Assembly: GCA_012837465.1 (NCBI GenBank)
Contig: DURG01000073.1
Coordinates: forward strand, 1-17,483
Direction of reading: 5' to 3'
From: Propionibacterium sp.
GTDB taxonomy: Bacteria > Actinomycetota > Actinomycetes > Propionibacteriales > Propionibacteriaceae
DNA length: 17,483 nt
The notes beneath the pieces were generated by a model that made no database searches, was not told the origin of the DNA, and saw nothing but the letters and a program-made list of their open reading frames with translations. The number at the start of each line of letters is the position of its first letter. The first letter of the stretch is position 1. Position numbers and translations under genes: made by a program. Below are positions 1 through 5,439 of the stretch, piece by piece.

Positions 1-42
1 ATCGGGGAGGGGAACTTCCGATTTGTGGTTCCCTCTTCCGAT
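1..42. repeat. Imperfect inverted repeat with internal direct repeat
   Basis: Arms 1-15 and 28-42 pair over 15 positions with one mismatch and three G-U pairs. The octamer CTTCCGAT occurs twice (15-22 and 35-42), exactly 20 bp apart, so 18-22 and 38-42 compete to pair with 1-5. It may be the tail of an upstream gene's terminator or a binding site near the tRNA promoter. No T-run follows on the plus strand, and the upstream gene lies outside the window, so the role is open. Confidence 0.35.
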
Positions 43-52
43 GCGCTAAAGT
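23..52 (+). promoter_or_regulatory. Candidate promoter of tRNA-Ala
   Basis: TTGTGG at 23-28 and TAAAGT at 47-52 are separated by 18 bp, which fits a housekeeping sigma promoter. Transcription would start near 59. The roughly 35-nt leader can form two small hairpins: 62-73 with a TGAG loop, and 77-90 with a GAAA tetraloop. The second ends three bases before the mature tRNA 5' end. Prediction by eye only. Confidence 0.3.
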
Positions 53-93
53 TCTTCGAGTCGCCTGAGGGCGGCAGTCGCGAAAGCGACACT

Positions 94-166
94 GGGGCTA
101 TGGCGCAGTTGGTAGCGCGCTTCCATGGCATGGAAGAGGCCAGGGGTTCGAATCCCCTTAGCTCCA
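94..166 (+). tRNA. tRNA-Ala, anticodon GGC
   Basis: A complete 73-nt cloverleaf can be folded by hand. The acceptor stem is 94-100 with 159-165, the D stem is 103-106 with 115-118, and the anticodon stem is 120-124 with 132-136. The anticodon GGC is at 127-129. The T stem is 142-146 with 154-158, with loop TTCGAAT. The third acceptor pair is G96-T163, the G3:U70 pair that is the classic identity element read by alanyl-tRNA synthetase. The discriminator is A166 and CCA is not encoded. GGC reads GCC, a heavily used Ala codon in this high-GC sequence. The gene has its own terminator just downstream. Confidence 0.97.
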
Positions 167-172
167 CAACGC

Positions 173-215
173 AAGAACCGGCATCTGACAAGGGCAGATG
201 CCGGTTCTTCGTTTC
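173..215 (+). terminator. Intrinsic terminator of the tRNA gene
   Basis: The arms 173-187 and 195-209 form a perfect 15-bp stem with a 7-nt loop. The stem is followed by a modest T-rich stretch at 212-215. It begins 7 nt after the tRNA end and separates the tRNA transcript from the thioredoxin operon. Confidence 0.8.
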
Positions 216-267
216 TCCTTGCGTACGAGCCCATGGCGGGTAGCGTGTTCGTCATCAGCAGAAGCAG

Positions 268-296
268 TTGGCAACAAATACCCTTGGGGGTATAAG
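268..296 (+). promoter_or_regulatory. Promoter of the thioredoxin/CPVC operon
   Basis: TTGGCA (268-273) and TATAAG (291-296) are separated by exactly 17 bp. This is the most consensus-like promoter in the window. The expected transcription start is near 303, only a few bases before the ATG at 306, so the mRNA may be leaderless or nearly so. In that case the AAGGTAGG stretch at 295-301 would be part of the promoter rather than a used ribosome binding site. Confidence 0.6.
278..293. promoter_or_regulatory. CsoR/CstR-type operator
   Basis: This is a perfect inverted repeat, ATACCC-TTGG-GGGTAT, with 6-bp arms and a 4-bp centre. It matches the form known for operators of the CsoR family (CsoR for Cu(I), CstR for sulfane sulfur), where ATACCC and GGGTAT flank a short G/C-rich centre. 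It lies inside the 17-bp spacer and overlaps the first bases of the -10 box, so a bound repressor would block RNA polymerase. No csoR gene lies in the window, so the regulator would act from elsewhere. The operator class is inferred from the motif alone. Confidence 0.6.
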
Positions 297-305
297 GTAG
301 GACTC

Positions 306-686
306 ATGGCAACCATCGAAATCACCAAGGACAACCTCGAGCAGACGATCAACGACAACGAGATCGTGCTGCTCGACTTCTGGGCTGCCTGGTGCGGCCC
401 GTGCCGCCACTTCGGCCCCATCTTCGAGGCAGCCTCCGAGAAGTACCCCAACATCGTCTTCGGCAAGGTCGACACCGAGGCCGAGCGTGAGCTCGCCGCG
501 GGCTTCGAGATCATGTCGATCCCGACGCTCATGGCTTTCCGCGACAACGTGATCGTGTTCTCCCAGCCCGGCGCCCTGCCCAGCGAGGCGCTCGAGGAGT
601 TGGTGCAGGCAGTGGAGGGGCTCGACATGGATGAGGTGCACGCCGAGATCGCCAAGCAGCAGGCGGACGCCGCCGAGCAGCAGTGA
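306..686 (+). CDS. Thioredoxin-like protein
   Basis: A 126-residue protein with the thioredoxin fold signature. It has the active site WCGPC (Cys30 and Cys33) after the LLDFWAAW strand, and the cis-proline in SIPTL (Pro73). It is slightly longer than a typical 105-110-residue thioredoxin because of a charged, Gln/Ala-rich C-terminal helix. It should be a cytosolic dithiol-disulfide reductant. The start at 306 gives the normal thioredoxin N-terminus; upstream in-frame starts would add unrelated residues and run through the operator. The gene overlaps the next one by GTGA, so the two are translationally coupled. The operator and the membrane partner suggest a dedicated stress or metal role rather than the general housekeeping trxA. 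Family is certain; specific role is inference. Confidence 0.9.
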   Translation: MATIEITKDNLEQTINDNEIVLLDFWAAWCGPCRHFGPIFEAASEKYPNIVFGKVDTEAERELAAGFEIMSIPTLMAFRDNVIVFSQPGALPSEALEELVQAVEGLDMDEVHAEIAKQQADAAEQQ

Positions 687-1171
687 CACTGCCCGTCCAG
701 GTAGACGCCGAACCGCGCAGCATCACCGCCGAGCTGGCCACCTGGCCGGCTCGGCGGTGGCTGTTTGCAATCGGCACCGCAGTGGCGACGGTACTGGTGG
801 TGGGCATCCCCACGGACCTCATCCCCAACCCGGTGTTCGGCCGCGACATCCCGCCGACGGCGTGGTCCTGGCCGGTCCTCATCCTCACCGCAGTCCTGGC
901 CGGGATGGTGGCCGCCACCTACGTGGCGCGCAAGGACACTCCCGACCGGGAGCGTGGTGGGAAGCTGGGCGCTGCGGGCGCCTTCATGACCTTCTTCGCC
1001 GTCGGTTGCCCCGTGTGCAACAAGCTCGTCCTGCTCGCGCTGGGCTACACGGGTGCGCTGCAGTTCTTCGCGCCCGTACAGCCGTTCCTCGCGGTGGGCT
1101 CGATCGTGCTGCTCGCGGCGGCACTCATCCTGCGCGTGCGCCGTGAGCGCAGCTGCCCCGTCCCTGCCTAG
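683..1171 (+). CDS. Small integral membrane protein with CPVC motif, partner of thioredoxin
   Basis: A 162-residue protein beginning at GTG 683, which overlaps the thioredoxin stop (GTGA). About four membrane segments are visible, near residues 25-43, 61-81, 98-121 and 125-151. A Gly-Cys-Pro-Val-Cys stretch (Cys109 and Cys112) lies at or inside the third segment, and another Cys (158) is near the basic C-terminus. CPxC in a membrane helix is seen in metal-moving and redox-active membrane proteins. Together with the coupled thioredoxin and the CsoR-type operator, it suggests a thiol-based membrane redox or metal/sulfur-handling step. I do not recognise a named family, and the function is unproven. 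Its stop shares CTAG (1168-1171) with the convergent gene. Confidence 0.8.
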   Translation: MTLPVQVDAEPRSITAELATWPARRWLFAIGTAVATVLVVGIPTDLIPNPVFGRDIPPTAWSWPVLILTAVLAGMVAATYVARKDTPDRERGGKLGAAGAFMTFFAVGCPVCNKLVLLALGYTGALQFFAPVQPFLAVGSIVLLAAALILRVRRERSCPVPA

Positions 1172-2061
1172 CCCAGGCCGCTCAGCAGTTCGCGCATCGC
1201 TTCGTCGAAGCTGACCTTCGGCTGCCAGCCCCAGGCCCTTGCCCGCTCCGCCCGCAGCTCGGCGCGGAATGCTGGCCGGGTCTCCCACTCAGGGCTCACA
1301 CCGAGGGCCTCGCAGACCGGGCCCAGGTAGTCGCGCCAGGTCTGGTTGCCGGAAACGGCGTTGACCGCCGTGGCCGCACCTGGGACCGGCCCCTCGTCCG
1401 GGTCGTCGGCCCGTGGGATGGCGCCGGTGGCGATGTCCGCGATCAGCTCCGCGAGGTCGGAGACGTGGACCCAGCCGAAGGTCCGGTCCGGATCCTCGAC
1501 ACGGGCAGAGGCCTCGTCCCTGAGCGCAGCGGGGCGCAGGGTGTTCCAGATTGAACTCTCGCCCGGGCCGAGGATCGCGGTCGGACGGATGAGGACCCTC
1601 GTGATGCCCTCGACCCCGGACAGCGCGAGGTCGGCGTCGCGCTTGGTGGTGGCGTAGGGCCGGGCCGTGTCGTCAACCAGCGGTGAGTCCTCGCCGACGT
1701 CGCCGGAGTCGGCCTCCCTGCGGTAGACCGAGGTGGTAGAGACCTGCACGAACAGGGGAACGCCGTTGTGGTGTGCCGCGCGGGCCAGGGTCTCGGCCCA
1801 GTGGGCCGCCTGGTCCTCCAGCGACGCGTCGCGCATGGGATGGACGGTGTTGATCACGGCGTCGGCCCCGGCGCAAAGCTCGTCGGCGAAGGCCGGGTCG
1901 TGGAAGTCGCCCGCCCATTCCTCGACGTTGGGCAGCTGCGGTGCGGTGCCGCCACGACGGACGACGGCCCGCACTCGTGCGCCCCTCTCGTTGAGGGCCG
2001 CGCACGTGTGCGAGCCGACGAAGCCGTTGGCGCCTGTGACGACGATGGTGGAGGTGTTCAT
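1168..2061 (-). CDS. NAD-dependent epimerase/dehydratase family protein (extended SDR)
   Basis: A 297-residue protein with a Rossmann nucleotide-binding motif TGANGFVG at residues 9-16. The family active site is visible: Ser108/Thr109 in a QVSTTSVY strand, and Tyr136-x-x-x-Lys140. This is the extended or atypical SDR architecture found in sugar-nucleotide epimerases and NAD(P)-binding reductases. The substrate cannot be told from sequence. It follows the other SDR gene by only 22 bp on the same strand and is probably cotranscribed with it. Its ribosome site (GGAGG two bases before the ATG) is unusually close, but no other start exists before the Rossmann motif. The stop overlaps the convergent membrane-protein gene by 4 bp. 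Confidence 0.85.
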   Translation of the reverse strand: MNTSTIVVTGANGFVGSHTCAALNERGARVRAVVRRGGTAPQLPNVEEWAGDFHDPAFADELCAGADAVINTVHPMRDASLEDQAAHWAETLARAAHHNGVPLFVQVSTTSVYRREADSGDVGEDSPLVDDTARPYATTKRDADLALSGVEGITRVLIRPTAILGPGESSIWNTLRPAALRDEASARVEDPDRTFGWVHVSDLAELIADIATGAIPRADDPDEGPVPGAATAVNAVSGNQTWRDYLGPVCEALGVSPEWETRPAFRAELRAERARAWGWQPKVSFDEAMRELLSGLG

Positions 2062-2083
2062 GGCCTCCAGCCTGCCACGGGCA

Positions 2084-2989
2084 TCAGAAGACCGGGCGGC
2101 CGCCCGTCACACCGATGACCGTCGCCGAGACGTAAGACGCCTCCTGCGGGCTGGCCAGGAACACGAACGCACCGGCGAGCTCGGACGGCTGGCCCGGCCG
2201 GCCGAGCGGCGTGTCCACGCCGAACTCCGGCATGTCCTTGGCGTCCTTGGTGGCCGGCTGCAGCGGCGTCCAGATGGGGCCGGGCGCCACGCAGTTGACG
2301 CGAATGCCCTTGGGGCCCAGCTCGGCGGCCAGGTTGACGGTGTAGTTGTTGATCGCTGCCTTGGTGGCCGCGTAGTCGATGAGGTCCACCGAGGGGTCGT
2401 AGGCCTGGATCGAGCTGTTGTTGATGATGCAGTCGCCCTTGCCGAGGTACTTGAGGGCCTGCTGCGTCATCCAGAACATCGCGTACAGGTTGGTCTTGAA
2501 GGTGCGGTCCATCTCGTCGGTCTTCAGGTCGGCGAGGCCGCCGTCGCGGCGGGCCCACTGGAAGCCGGCGTTGTTGACCAGGATGTTCAGGCCGCCGAGT
2601 TCGTCGGCCGCGTCATCGACCACCTTGCGGGCGATGGCCTCCTCGGTGATGTCTCCGGGCAGGAGCACGCACTTGCGGCCGGCCTTCTCCACCCATTCCT
2701 TGACGTCCTCGGCATCGGACTGCTCCTCGGGAAGGTAGCTCAGCGCGACGTCGGCGCCTTCGCGAGCGAACGCGATGGCGACGGCGCGGCCGATGCCAGA
2801 GTCGCCGCCGGTGATGAGGGCCTTGAGGCCGGGGAGGCGGTCGCGGCCGATCCAGGTGTCCTCGCCGTGGTCCGGATGGGGATCCATCTCGGTGGTGAGG
2901 CCGGGGGGCGCTTGGGTCTGGGCGGGGAAGCCGCCCTCCTCGCTGGTGAGTGCCTGGGCTGCCTTGTCCGTTGCATGGAGATCAGTCAT
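2084..2989 (-). CDS. SDR family oxidoreductase, general-stress-protein-39 / YhdF type
   Basis: A 301-residue classical short-chain dehydrogenase with an N-terminal extension of about 50 residues rich in Pro, Gln and His. This layout matches the stress-induced SDRs of the Bacillus GSP39/YhdF/YdaD group. Visible motifs are TGGDSGIG (60-67) for cofactor, NNAG (139-142), and the catalytic set Asn167, Ser192/193, Tyr206 and Lys210. The substrate is unknown; members are often labelled glucose 1-dehydrogenase-like without proof. The start has GGAGG two bases before the ATG, the same close spacing as the downstream gene. It lies just after the terminator of the phosphate transporter operon, so it needs its own promoter within 2990-3045 or depends on read-through. 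Confidence 0.88.
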   Translation of the reverse strand: MTDLHATDKAAQALTSEEGGFPAQTQAPPGLTTEMDPHPDHGEDTWIGRDRLPGLKALITGGDSGIGRAVAIAFAREGADVALSYLPEEQSDAEDVKEWVEKAGRKCVLLPGDITEEAIARKVVDDAADELGGLNILVNNAGFQWARRDGGLADLKTDEMDRTFKTNLYAMFWMTQQALKYLGKGDCIINNSSIQAYDPSVDLIDYAATKAAINNYTVNLAAELGPKGIRVNCVAPGPIWTPLQPATKDAKDMPEFGVDTPLGRPGQPSELAGAFVFLASPQEASYVSATVIGVTGGRPVF

Positions 2990-3015
2990 GTCCTCCAGTC
3001 TTCCGACCCGGGAGG

Positions 3016-3038
3016 AGAAACCAAACCCCCGCAGGGGT
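3016..3038 (-). terminator. Intrinsic terminator of the phosphate transporter operon
   Basis: Read on the minus strand, a 5-bp GC stem (3034-3038 with 3025-3029) has a 4-nt TGCG loop. It is followed directly by a T-rich tail with two TTT runs. It begins 7 nt after the stop codon of the 96-residue gene, which fixes the end of that operon. Confidence 0.7.
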
Positions 3039-3045
3039 GCAAACG

Positions 3046-3336
3046 CTACTTGGGGACGAAGGCGGGGTAGATGCTCTCGAAGCTCAACCGGTAACCCATT
3101 CCATTGGACACGATCACGCCGATGCCCAGGGCGATCGCCAGGATGACGAGCCCGAATGCAAAGGCGGCCACCACCTTCGCGAACGGGTGGGGCGTGTGAT
3201 CGTCCACGTTCTGGTGGGCGCCGTAGGACAGGGCGCGGATGCCGAGGGAGAAGACGGCGGGAAGGCCTGCCCCGAGCACGAGGCCGGCGAGCAGGACGTG
3301 CCAGGCGCCTTCGAGTGCGAACCAGAGGTTGTTCAT
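3046..3336 (-). CDS. Small two-helix membrane protein coupled to the PiT transporter
   Basis: A 96-residue protein with two predicted membrane helices, about residues 10-35 and 55-78. A short polar loop rich in His and Asp lies between them, and the tail is conserved-looking and aromatic. Its ATG overlaps the transporter stop by ATGA (3333-3336), so translation is coupled. It is the last gene before the terminator. I do not recognise a named family. The tight coupling suggests an accessory subunit, a regulator or a stabiliser of the phosphate transporter. Longer frames extend upstream through the transporter gene but are out-of-frame shadows; the ATG at 3336 is the natural start. Confidence 0.8.
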   Translation of the reverse strand: MNNLWFALEGAWHVLLAGLVLGAGLPAVFSLGIRALSYGAHQNVDDHTPHPFAKVVAAFAFGLVILAIALGIGVIVSNGMGYRLSFESIYPAFVPK

Positions 3337-4583
3337 GCCTTGCTCCTGACGCGACGACGGGGCTTCACGATGGGCTCCTCGGGGAGCTGGCGCTGGGTGA
3401 CGTCCTCGACCCAGTCGTCGTTGACGTTGCGGTGGTCCACCTTGTTGCGCTGCGAGCGCAGGAACATCCAGCCGGAGGCGGCCACGAGGATGATGAACAC
3501 GACGATGGCGCCGAAGAGACCGCCCAATCCGTTGCCGATGAACCAGACGACGGCCCCCACGATGGCGGCCGACGGGAGCGTGATGGCCCACGCCATGAGC
3601 ATGCGGGCTGCGATCGACCAGTTGACCTTGGCACCGCGCTTGCCGACGCCTGAACCGAGGATGGAGCCGGTCGCCACGTGCGTGGTCGAGAGGGCGAAGC
3701 CGAGGTGGCTGGAGGCCAGGATGACCGCCGCGGAGGAGGATTCGGCGGCCATGCCCTGCGGGGAACTGATCTCGACGAGGCCCTTGCCGAGGGTGCGGAT
3801 GATGCGCCAGCCGCCAAGGTAGGTGCCCAGCGCGATGAAGAAGGCGCAGGCCAACTTGACCCAGAACGGCACGGCCTCGAGATCAGTGTGGATGCCGGTG
3901 GCGATCAGGGCGAGCGTGATCACACCCATCGTCTTCTGCGCGTCGTTGGTGCCGTGCGCCAGCGAGACGAGCGACGCGGAGCCGATCTGGCCCCAGCGGA
4001 AGCCCGACTCGCGGTACTTCTCCGCGACGCCCTTCGTGATGCGGAAAACGAGCCAGGTCCCCACCGTGGCGACGACGACGGCGATGACCGGCGACATGAG
4101 GCCGGGAAGGACGACCTTGCCGAGCACGCCGTCGAGCTTGGTGCCGTCGCCGACCCATTTGACGCCGTTGACGCCCAGGCCCGCCATGGTGGCGCCGATC
4201 AGGCCGCCGAACAGGGCATGCGAGGAACTGGACGGCAGCCCGAGGAGCCAGGTGAGGAGGTTCCACACGATGGCACCCACGAGGCCCGACAGGATGATCA
4301 TCAGCAGGGACATGCCCCCGTCGCCGATGAGTTCGGGACGTGGTGCTCCGCTGGCGTCCTGGATGTTGACCACGGCGTTGGTGACGGTGAGGGCCACCTC
4401 CACGGACAGGAATGCCCCGATGAGGTTCAGGACTGCGGAGAGGGTGACAGCGGTCTTCGGCTTCAGTGCGTTGGTGGCGATGGATGTGGCCATCGCGTTG
4501 CCGGTGTCATGGAATCCGTTGGTGAAGTCGAAGGCCAGAGCGGTCACGACGACGAGCGCGAGAACTATGAGTTCGGGGGACAC
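3333..4583 (-). CDS. pit: Inorganic phosphate transporter, PiT family
   Basis: A 416-residue polytopic membrane protein with the duplicated PiT architecture. Family signatures are DFTNGFHDTGNA (19-30), GLPSSSSHAL (115-124), AHGTNDAQK (209-217) and LSTTHVATG (298-306). The two halves carry the mirrored N-D repeats that form the transport path. It should be a low-affinity, metal-phosphate/H+ symporter in the cytoplasmic membrane. The start is GTG at 4583; the N-terminus then begins directly with the first helix. The C-terminus is a charged cytoplasmic tail. No PhoU-like DUF47 gene accompanies it here; instead a 96-residue membrane protein is coupled downstream. The upstream region holds repeats resembling a PhoP box. 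Confidence 0.95.
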   Translation of the reverse strand: MSPELIVLALVVVTALAFDFTNGFHDTGNAMATSIATNALKPKTAVTLSAVLNLIGAFLSVEVALTVTNAVVNIQDASGAPRPELIGDGGMSLLMIILSGLVGAIVWNLLTWLLGLPSSSSHALFGGLIGATMAGLGVNGVKWVGDGTKLDGVLGKVVLPGLMSPVIAVVVATVGTWLVFRITKGVAEKYRESGFRWGQIGSASLVSLAHGTNDAQKTMGVITLALIATGIHTDLEAVPFWVKLACAFFIALGTYLGGWRIIRTLGKGLVEISSPQGMAAESSSAAVILASSHLGFALSTTHVATGSILGSGVGKRGAKVNWSIAARMLMAWAITLPSAAIVGAVVWFIGNGLGGLFGAIVVFIILVAASGWMFLRSQRNKVDHRNVNDDWVEDVTQRQLPEEPIVKPRRRVRSKA

Positions 4584-4628
4584 ACCCCATAGTTTGCAGG
4601 GTCGGGCGCCGATCTCATAACCCGAGGC

Positions 4629-4674
4629 ATCCTAAGGTGTTAACGGTGTCATTGACAGGTGTGTTCAGGTGAAC
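4629..4674 (-). promoter_or_regulatory. Candidate pit promoter with PHO-box-like repeats
   Basis: On the minus strand, four heptamers ending in ACC line up: GTTCACC (4668-4674), ACACACC (4658-4664), TGACACC (4645-4651) and TAACACC (4636-4642), spaced 10, 13 and 9 bp. The first is identical to the GTTCACC core of actinobacterial PhoP boxes, which are direct repeats of about 11 bp. A TAGGAT -10-like box follows at 4629-4634. A perfect inverted repeat GTTCA-GG-TGAAC (4663-4674) overlaps. The spacing is irregular, so PhoP control is only suggested. Confidence 0.3.
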
Positions 4675-4730
4675 AGTGAGCCAACGTCTGGTGACGCAAT
4701 GCCGGAGATGGAAATGTCCCCACTGCCTCG

Positions 4731-4736
4731 TACCAT
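4731..4736 (+). promoter_or_regulatory. Candidate -10 box of a leaderless ygjP-type gene
   Basis: TACCAT ends 7 nt before the ATG at 4744, the spacing expected for transcription starting on the start codon. No good -35 is visible. This supports 4744 as the start over the in-frame GTG at 4669, which would add 25 residues that look unlike the family. Confidence 0.4.
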
Positions 4737-4743
4737 GTTGGCC

Positions 4744-5439
4744 ATGACCAGGCGACGCACCCAGACCTCGCTGCTCCAGGTGGGCAGCGTGCGTGCCGAG
4801 GTCACCTACAAACACGTCAAGAACCTGCGCCTGCGCGTCGTACCGCCCGACGGCGTGGTCAAGGTGTCGGTGCCCTTCGGCGTGCCGGAGGCGCAGGTCG
4901 AGGAGTTCGTGCGCAACCACGAGCAGTGGCTGGCGAAGGCACGCGAACAGGTGCGGCTCGCCAACCCACTGCGCGAACCACTGCACAACGGGGGGCGTGC
5001 GCGGCTCTGGGGGCGATGGCTGGAGGTGCGGGTCGAGGACGCAACACGTGCGGGCGCGAGGCTGGATGGTGACGTCGTCGTGGTTTCAGGGCCGGATGAG
5101 GCCGCGCACCGTCGGGGGCTGGAGAACCTCTACCGGAGGGAAATGCAGGCTGCGCTGCCTGCGCTGTTCAGCCGGTACGAGCCGCTCGTCGGGCGGCGCC
5201 ACGAGCAGTTGAAGTTGCGCCGGATGACGAGCCGCTGGGGCACCTGCAACAACCGCACCGCCTCGATCACGCTCAACACGGCGTTGGCCGAGCACCCGCC
5301 GGAAGCGTTGGAGTACGTCGTGGTGCACGAGTTGGCCCATCTCATCGAACGTGGCCACGGCCAGCGCTTCCATGCGCTGATGGACAGGTTGCTGCCGCAA
5401 TGGCGTCAGCGACGCAAGGCGCTGCGGGGCCAGCCATGA
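4744..5439 (+). CDS. YgjP-like zinc metallopeptidase (DUF45, SprT-related)
   Basis: A 231-residue cytosolic protein. The zinc-binding motif HELAHLIERGH gives His195, His199 and His205 as ligands and Glu196 as the catalytic residue. It is preceded by the family motif SRWGTCN and a hydrophobic VVVHELAH helix. The N-terminal half resembles the strand-rich part of YgjP/DUF45 proteins. The family is linked to DNA-protein or nucleotide-associated proteolysis only by weak evidence, and substrates are unknown. The start at 4744 is chosen because the family begins there and a -10 box sits just upstream. The stop overlaps the next gene by ATGA, so the two are coupled. Confidence 0.88.
   Translation: MTRRRTQTSLLQVGSVRAEVTYKHVKNLRLRVVPPDGVVKVSVPFGVPEAQVEEFVRNHEQWLAKAREQVRLANPLREPLHNGGRARLWGRWLEVRVEDATRAGARLDGDVVVVSGPDEAAHRRGLENLYRREMQAALPALFSRYEPLVGRRHEQLKLRRMTSRWGTCNNRTASITLNTALAEHPPEALEYVVVHELAHLIERGHGQRFHALMDRLLPQWRQRRKALRGQP

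Noticed and set aside
1..243. Plus frame 1 open from the window edge through the tRNA gene
   Set aside because: It translates the tRNA itself and its terminator stem. The residues over 103-166 are the usual translated-tRNA artefact. A real gene tail within 1-93 cannot be excluded but has no support.
158..1288. 376-codon minus-strand open frame over the thioredoxin operon
   Set aside because: It crosses a terminator and a promoter and lies opposite a clear thioredoxin, so it is a shadow.
1733..3070. Long plus-strand open frame of 445 codons antisense to both SDR genes
   Set aside because: The minus-strand frames encode complete SDR proteins with all motifs. The plus frame is a high-GC shadow without recognisable domains.
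4669..4743. In-frame GTG giving 25 more residues to the YgjP-like protein
   Set aside because: The extra residues are unlike the family, and a -10 box just upstream of 4744 supports the shorter form.
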